Below, piece by piece: positions 59,297 to 64,000 of a stretch of DNA of 64,000 bases. The position numbers and the translations under genes are program-made. Positions within the stretch are counted from its first letter, which is position 1, and every line of letters begins with the position of its first letter. The notes beneath the pieces were generated by a model that searched no databases, was not told the origin of the DNA, and saw only the letters and a program-made list of their open reading frames with translations. The DNA is from Oscillospiraceae bacterium (lineage in GTDB: Bacteria; Bacillota; Clostridia; Oscillospirales; Oscillospiraceae), in assembly GCA_910575505.1 (NCBI GenBank), contig CAJTFK010000003.1, forward strand, positions 1 through 64,000. Reading direction: 5' to 3'.

Positions 59297-60163
59297 CTAG
59301 CCGGACAGGCTCCGTGTAAACTCGCCGTCCACCAGAAAGCGGATTTCCTCCACGCTCTCCAGAGAGCCCAGGGAATTTTCCAGAGCCTCCAGGGCGGTGC
59401 GGACGGCGGACTCTCCGATTTCCTCCAGCAGGGCCGAGGAGAGATTCACATAGCAGATGTCCTCCTCCTGCCAGACGGACTTCACCTGAAAGCCCTCCGG
59501 CAGAGCGGAGGTCAGCTCCCTGTTTTCCGGGCCCCGCTCCAGAGCCTGGGCCACGGCGGAGACCTGGGTGTCCCCCTCGTAGAGGTCCAGCACCCGTTCC
59601 TCCGGCGTCAGGCGGCCCCCGGCGTCCAGGAAATACAGCTCCGCCGTCACGGTGCTGATGACGTCCTCCTCGGGGAAGAGGAGCATTTCACGGGCGGACA
59701 GCAGAGGCTGCTCCCGATAGGCCAGTTCCTGGCCCCGGACGGTGATTTCCACGGAGAGAATTTCGGGAATCTGGGTCAGGGTCATGACCACGGCGCAGTC
59801 CGCCAGGGTCAGGGCCACGCCGGAGAGGCTTCCGTATGCGGCGGAGAGGTCCACCAGGGCCCGGCTCCCGTCCAGCTTCAGGGAGAGGAGGGCGGTTCCG
59901 GCGGGAATGGGGCTTTTCAGGGTCTCGTCAAAGGGGCCCTTCAGAAGCTCCGTCAGCAGCGCTTCGGCCAGGGCCCGGGGGTCGGCGGACTCGGCCTCGG
60001 TGAAATAGACGGTTTCCGTCTGGAACACGCCGCCACCGGCGGCAAAGGAGAGGTCGGCCTCCCGGTAGTAGAGGAAATAGGGGTCCTCTTCCCGCTCCCC
60101 GCACCCCGCCGGCAGGGCCAGCAGGCACAGCAGGGCCAGACACAGGGCGGTTTTTCTCATCAT
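59297..60163 (-). CDS. GerMN-domain lipoprotein
   Basis: 288 residues. Signal peptide with lipobox PAGC (about 18-21), then two GerMN-like domains: about 35-160 (VQTETVYF-type strand, LLTELLKGPFDETLKSPIPA, DLSAAYG) and about 165-285 (ALERGPENRELTSALPEG, CYVNLSSAL). GerM of Bacillus acts in spore formation and germination. Here it is the last gene of a four-gene unit with a PhoR-like kinase, whose stop overlaps its start by four bases, so it may serve as an envelope component tied to that two-component system. Confidence 0.86.
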   Translation of the reverse strand: MMRKTALCLALLCLLALPAGCGEREEDPYFLYYREADLSFAAGGGVFQTETVYFTEAESADPRALAEALLTELLKGPFDETLKSPIPAGTALLSLKLDGSRALVDLSAAYGSLSGVALTLADCAVVMTLTQIPEILSVEITVRGQELAYREQPLLSAREMLLFPEEDVISTVTAELYFLDAGGRLTPEERVLDLYEGDTQVSAVAQALERGPENRELTSALPEGFQVKSVWQEEDICYVNLSSALLEEIGESAVRTALEALENSLGSLESVEEIRFLVDGEFTRSLSG

Positions 60164-61560
60164 GCACCCCCTCCCTCCAGCCGTGGCCAGCGGACCGTGA
60201 ACAGCGCGCCGCCGCCGGGCCGGTTGGCGGCCTCCACAGCGCCGCCCCGGCGCTTCACCGTGTCGCTGACAATGGCGAGACCCAGGCCGGTGCCGCCGGC
60301 GGCCCGGGACCGGGCCTTGTCCACCCGGTAAAAGCGCTCGAAAATCCGGGGCAGGTCCGCCTCGGGGATGCCGCCGCCGTTGTCCGCCACCGTCAGCACC
60401 ACGTCCTCCTTCTCCGAAAACAGGGAGACCTGGACGGAACCCCCGCTGCCGCAGTATTTCACGGCGTTGTCCGTCAGGTTGTAAATCACCTGATGGATCT
60501 CGTCCCGGGTGCCCAGAACCGCGCAGTCCCCGGACGCGCTGTAGGTGAGGTCCACATTTTTCTCCTGGGCCACCAGGTTCATCATGCGCATGACCTGTTC
60601 CAGCACCGGCAGCACCTCCACCGCCGCCGGGGGCTCCAGCACGCCGCTGTCCAGCCGGGTCAGGCGAAGCAGGTCTTCGGTGATGCGGGAGAGGCGCTCC
60701 GCCTCCCGGCCGATGTCGGAGACGAATTCCCGGGTGGTGTCCAGGTCGATGCAGTCGGTCTGGATAATGGAGTCCGACAGCAGACGGATGGCCGCCAGAG
60801 GGGTTTTCAGCTCGTGGGACGCGTCGGAGACGAAGCGGCGGCGGGCGGCCTCCGTGGTCTGGAGGCGGTCCGTCAGGCTGTTGAACTCCCGGCCAATCCG
60901 GGCAATTTCGTCCCGGCCCGGTATGTCCGCCCGGTGGCTGTAGGAGCCCTCGCGGACCTTCTGAATGGCGGTGAGCAGCAGTCCGATCTTCCGGGTCAGC
61001 GCCTTGGAGAGAATCAGACTCAGGGCCAGCACCAGCACCCCCGCCACGGCGGACAGCCGCAGCAGATTTTCCTGGAGCCCCGAGAGCAGGGCCGCCTGGT
61101 CGGTGTCGTACTCATAGGCGTACACCGCCCCGATGATTTGATTCTGATACAGCACCGGCGAGGACGCCCGGCTCCGGAACGCCGCCCCCCGGTAAGTACA
61201 GCTGGAGGCGTCCTCTCCCATCAGGGCCTGAACAATCTCCGTATACAGGGCATAGGAGCCCACGGCGCTGTCGGTCTCCCGGGTATCGTAGAGAACCCGG
61301 CCGGCGCTGTCCGTCACCAGAATGCGGGAGAGGCCCGTTTCCTCCACCACGCTCATAGCGTCGGCCACATTCTCCTCCGTCAGGACGCTGAGGCCCGACA
61401 GGGAGTTGACCATGACGGAGACGCTGTTCTGGAGGTTGACGGTCTTGGAGTGAAAGACCAGGTCCTCGGACACCAGCAGCGGATAGGTATTCAGCAGCAG
61501 CAGAACCCCCAGCAGCACCAGGATATAGCTCAGGCCGATGCGGAACTGGAGACTGTGCAC
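60160..61560 (-). CDS. PhoR-like membrane sensor histidine kinase
   Basis: About 466 residues. Membrane helix 1 (about 8-28), extracytoplasmic sensor (about 30-165), membrane helix 2 (about 168-188), HAMP, HisKA with phospho-His in SDASHELKTPLAAIRLL and HATPase (DNGGGIPEADL; GGTGLGLAIV). No ATG is available near the start; the GTG at 61560 just past the regulator's stop is the best choice though its ribosome site is weak (AAAGAG). Partner of the PhoB-like regulator upstream. Confidence 0.88.
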   Translation of the reverse strand: MHSLQFRIGLSYILVLLGVLLLLNTYPLLVSEDLVFHSKTVNLQNSVSVMVNSLSGLSVLTEENVADAMSVVEETGLSRILVTDSAGRVLYDTRETDSAVGSYALYTEIVQALMGEDASSCTYRGAAFRSRASSPVLYQNQIIGAVYAYEYDTDQAALLSGLQENLLRLSAVAGVLVLALSLILSKALTRKIGLLLTAIQKVREGSYSHRADIPGRDEIARIGREFNSLTDRLQTTEAARRRFVSDASHELKTPLAAIRLLSDSIIQTDCIDLDTTREFVSDIGREAERLSRITEDLLRLTRLDSGVLEPPAAVEVLPVLEQVMRMMNLVAQEKNVDLTYSASGDCAVLGTRDEIHQVIYNLTDNAVKYCGSGGSVQVSLFSEKEDVVLTVADNGGGIPEADLPRIFERFYRVDKARSRAAGGTGLGLAIVSDTVKRRGGAVEAANRPGGGALFTVRWPRLEGGGA

Positions 61561-61570
61561 CAGCAGACGT

Positions 61571-62248
61571 TTACTCTTTGAAATAGTACCCCACCCCCCA
61601 CTTGGTGCAGATGTGCTCGGGCTCCGCCGGGTTCCGCTCCAGCTTCTCCCGCAGGCGGCGGATGTGCACGTCCACCGTTCTGTAGTCCCCGGTGTAGCTG
61701 TAGCCCCAGACCACATTCATGAGATTCTCCCGGCTGTACACCCGCCGGGGATTGCGCATCAGGAGCTCAATCAGGTCGTATTCCTTGGCGGTGAGGTCGA
61801 TGGTCAGCCCGTCCCGGATGGCCACCCGCTCCTCGGTGTTCAGGGAGAGGTCCCCCGCCGTCAGAATGCTGTTCCGGCTCCGCTGGACCCCGGCGGCCCG
61901 CCGCAGCAGGGCCCGGACCCGGGCCTTCAGCTCCAGGATGTTGAAGGGCTTGGTCAGGTAGTCGTCGGCTCCGCACTCAAAGCCCATGAGCTTGTCGGCG
62001 TCCTCGCTTTTGGCGGTCAGCATGATGATGGGCACATTGGAAAACTCCCGGATACGCATACAGGCCTCCAGCCCGTCCACCTCCGGCATCATCAAATCCA
62101 GAATGATCATATCCAGCTTGCTTTCCCGGGCCAGCTCTACCGCCGCCGCGCCGTCATAGGCGCACTCCACCTGATAGCCTTCGTTCTCCAGGTTGAACTT
62201 GATGCCCTTCACCAGTGTCCTCTCGTCATCCACCACTAAAATTCTCAT
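61571..62248 (-). CDS. OmpR/PhoB-family response regulator
   Basis: 225 residues. Receiver with acidic VDDE (6-9), phospho-Asp in [16 protein letters not shown] (about 47-62), Thr in MLTAKSE and Lys in YLTKPFN; then a winged-helix DNA-binding domain (about 130-222; [34 protein letters not shown]). Its start overlaps the ComEA-like stop by four bases and the kinase gene follows 10 bp after its stop codon. Confidence 0.95.
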   Translation of the reverse strand: MRILVVDDERTLVKGIKFNLENEGYQVECAYDGAAAVELARESKLDMIILDLMMPEVDGLEACMRIREFSNVPIIMLTAKSEDADKLMGFECGADDYLTKPFNILELKARVRALLRRAAGVQRSRNSILTAGDLSLNTEERVAIRDGLTIDLTAKEYDLIELLMRNPRRVYSRENLMNVVWGYSYTGDYRTVDVHIRRLREKLERNPAEPEHICTKWGVGYYFKE

Positions 62249-62652
62249 TCCTCGTCCTTTCTTCCTTCCGGCGCTTCCGTTTCGCTGCCCGCCGCCACCA
62301 GTCCCTCCAGAGCCTCCAGCTTTGCCGGCCCGATGCCTGACACCTCCGTCAGGGCCTCCACCGTGGGGAAGGGCCCGTTGGCTTCCCGGTAGGCGACAAT
62401 CCGCCGGGCCAGCTCCGGGCCGATTCCGGGCAGAGCCGTCAGTTCCTCCTCCGAAGCCGCGTTCAGATCCAGAGGCGGCGGAGCCGGAGGATGGAGCTCC
62501 TCCGGGGCGGCGGGGCGCTCCGTCTCCAGATAAGCGGGCTGGGCGGCCTCCCTCCGGTCATGGAAAAAGAGACCCAGCAGCAGGCAGAGGAACAGCGCCG
62601 TGATGCCCAGCAGAATAAATTCCGCTTTTATGACAGATTTCCGCACATCCAC
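62245..62652 (-). CDS. ComEA-like membrane helix-hairpin-helix protein
   Basis: 135 residues. One N-terminal membrane helix (about 8-30), a proline-rich linker, then two helix-hairpin-helix motifs, [20 protein letters not shown] (about 62-81) and [17 protein letters not shown]. This is the DNA-binding part of ComEA, without the SLBB domain of longer ComEA proteins. GTG start with GGAGGAG seven bases upstream. It heads a unit in which ComEA-like, response regulator, kinase and GerMN genes are tightly packed. DNA uptake is the known role of ComEA; no comEC is next to it here. Confidence 0.82.
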   Translation of the reverse strand: MDVRKSVIKAEFILLGITALFLCLLLGLFFHDRREAAQPAYLETERPAAPEELHPPAPPPLDLNAASEEELTALPGIGPELARRIVAYREANGPFPTVEALTEVSGIGPAKLEALEGLVAAGSETEAPEGRKDEE

Positions 62653-62783
62653 AGTTGCGCTCCTCCGTTTTTTTTGGTATACTGTGTTAAATCTGAACCT
62701 TTCCTGTAAGGGAGCCCCCGGAGGGCCTCCCCTTCGATGATACAGTCCGACCAATAGTATACCATAAATTTGAGGAGATGGAC

Positions 62784-64000
62784 ATGAAAACAAACAGTTT
62801 TTCCCGGATATTCTCAATTTTTTTATTGCTGCTTCTGCTGGTGAACCTGCTGGCGGTCCCCGCCTCGGCGGCTGTGCCGGACCCGGAGATACAGGCCAGG
62901 GCCGCCCTGCTGGTGGACCAGAAGACCGGCGCAGTGGTCTACGCGAAAAACGAACACCAGGAGCTCTATCCCGCCAGCCTCACCAAGATTATGACTGCTC
63001 TGCTGGTGCTGGAGGCTGTCGATCAGGGAACGCTGAAGCTGGACCAGCCCATTACCGCCACGGCCTCCGCCATGACCACCCTGGCCGCCGACGGCAGCAC
63101 CGCCGGCATCCAGGTGGGCGAGGTGCTGACGGTGGAACAGCTGCTGTACTGCATGCTGGTGGTATCCGCCAACGAGGCCTGCACCATTCTGGCGGAACAG
63201 GTCTCCGGCTCCGTGGGGGCCTTTGTGGACGCCATGAACGCCAAGGCGGAGGACCTGGGCTGTGAGCACACCCATTTCATGAACCCCCACGGCCTTCACG
63301 ATGACCAGCACTACACGTCCGCCTGGGATCTGTATCTGATTACCAGGGCCGCCATGGAGTACCCGGAATTCATGACCGTCTGCGACACCACCTCCACCAC
63401 CATCCCCGCCACCAACCTGTCCCCGGAGCGCATCCTGTATAACACCAACTATCTGATCTGCGGCTACCGCTCCCGGGGCTACCTCAACGGCGAGGCCCAC
63501 GGTGTGAAAACCGGAAGCACCTCCCTGGCAGGCCACTGCCTGGTGTCCACCGCACGGAGAGCCAGCCTCAGCTTTGTCAGCGTGATTCTGGGGGCGGACC
63601 GGACCCTTCTGGAGGACGGGACCACCTGGTGGACCTACAGCTTCGGAGAGACCAACCGCCTGTTCAACTGGGCCTTTGAGAACTTTACGTACCGCACCAT
63701 CCTGAAGGAAAACGATGTGGCGGGGGAGGCCCCCGTCTCCCTCTCCCGTCAGGACCACGTGACCCTCCATACCGATCAGCCGGTGGAGATTCTGGTGCCC
63801 CAGGAGCTGAACGTGGAGGACCTGGAGAAAACCATCACCCTGCGCTCCGACCCGGTGGAGGCCCCCATTGCCGCCGGCGACGTGCTGGGCACTCTCTCCG
63901 TCAGCCTGGACGGAAAGGAATACGCCTCTGTGGATCTGCTGGCCTTCACGGATGTGGAGGCGTCCCGCCTCCGGGTCCTCTGGCGGGACATCCAAAACTT
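62784..64000 (+). CDS. D-alanyl-D-alanine carboxypeptidase, S11 family (3' end outside window)
   Basis: 405 codons visible. A signal peptide ends near VPASA (about 29). Catalytic motifs are SLTK (Ser65, Lys68), SAN (about 129-131) and KTG (about 240-242), followed by the C-terminal beta domain. This is a DacF-type penicillin-binding protein that trims peptidoglycan stem peptides at the outer membrane face. The ATG at 62784 is chosen over the ATG at 62778 because GAGGAG lies directly before the latter. Divergent from the ComEA-like operon. Confidence 0.93.
   Translation, partial: MKTNSFSRIFSIFLLLLLLVNLLAVPASAAVPDPEIQARAALLVDQKTGAVVYAKNEHQELYPASLTKIMTALLVLEAVDQGTLKLDQPITATASAMTTLAADGSTAGIQVGEVLTVEQLLYCMLVVSANEACTILAEQVSGSVGAFVDAMNAKAEDLGCEHTHFMNPHGLHDDQHYTSAWDLYLITRAAMEYPEFMTVCDTTSTTIPATNLSPERILYNTNYLICGYRSRGYLNGEAHGVKTGSTSLAGHCLVSTARRASLSFVSVILGADRTLLEDGTTWWTYSFGETNRLFNWAFENFTYRTILKENDVAGEAPVSLSRQDHVTLHTDQPVEILVPQELNVEDLEKTITLRSDPVEAPIAAGDVLGTLSVSLDGKEYASVDLLAFTDVEASRLRVLWRDIQN

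Noticed and set aside
62670..62770. GGTATAC / GTATACC inverted pair between the comEA-like and carboxypeptidase genes as an operator
   Set aside because: The arms are about 75 bp apart and each overlaps a plausible -10 element, so they are more simply read as parts of divergent promoters, which I could not define well enough to list.
1..64000. CRISPR array or cas genes
   Set aside because: No set of regularly spaced direct repeats of 24-40 bp and no Cas-like protein was seen; the closest pattern, 59250-59282, is only three 11-bp units.

Overview
The window is about 60 % GC and carries three tRNAs but no rRNA. Its content fits a motile, spore-lineage Clostridia bacterium of the Oscillospiraceae type (Oscillibacter / Flavonifractor / Dysosmobacter-like). 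The evidence is Gram-positive style lipoproteins, a GerM-domain protein, a DacF-type carboxypeptidase, HPr, a long flagellin, strong AGGAGG ribosome sites and several TTG starts. The genus is an inference; no marker gene here fixes it.

Layout. 0-3 kb: edge of an IS5-type transposase, a fumarylacetoacetase-family enzyme and an ABC permease/ATPase pair. 3-9.8 kb: housekeeping genes (TrmO-like tRNA methyltransferase, HPr, UvrC, YitT-type membrane protein). 10-13.7 kb: a small sigma-like/zinc-ribbon operon, tRNA-Thr and tRNA-Tyr, an Xre-S24 regulator and a tocopherol-cyclase-like protein. 14-18.4 kb: a metallopeptidase/VWA protein with its MoxR ATPase, then alanine racemase. 18.5-28.2 kb: a catabolic block with an NhaC antiporter, a methionine gamma-lyase-like enzyme, a two-part UxaA-type dehydratase, a LarA racemase, two GntR/FCD regulators and a divergent ketol-acid-reductoisomerase-like protein. 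28.4-39 kb: a sensory block (two hybrid histidine kinases, two chemoreceptors, an FMN-binding lipoprotein, an orphan solute-binding lipoprotein). 40-47.3 kb: a cysteine-degradation regulon. 47.3-51.2 kb: decayed mobile and membrane-protein genes, tRNA-Val and a DUF1349 protein. 51-55 kb: LysR, a second gamma-lyase-like enzyme and an AGCS symporter. 55-64 kb: an SDR, the flagellin, a ComEA-like / PhoB-like / PhoR-like / GerM-like operon and the start of a D,D-carboxypeptidase.

How genes work together. The clearest system is at 40.3-47.3 kb. A sigma54 activator with a PrpR-type sensor is flanked by two divergent sigma54 promoters of identical GG-N10-GC spacing, and a shared 12-bp site lies near both. 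One promoter drives a cysteine-desulfidase family gene. The other drives a MalY-type C-S lyase, a DAACS transporter, RidA and a small glutaredoxin-like protein. This reads as uptake and breakdown of a sulfur amino acid to sulfide, pyruvate and ammonia, with RidA clearing aminoacrylate. Two other C-S lyase loci (20 kb and 52 kb) point the same way. A second candidate regulon links the 20-kb gamma-lyase and the reductoisomerase-like gene through a matching 18-bp site just downstream of each -10 box. The flagellin leader folds into two hairpins that each present GGA in the loop, the arrangement known for CsrA control of hag.

The intergenic DNA is rich in dispersed repeats. There are five copies of a 122-172 bp palindrome-ended element (two related subfamilies), four copies of a third repeat, and a ~115-bp repeat sitting directly 3' of two separate tRNA loci.
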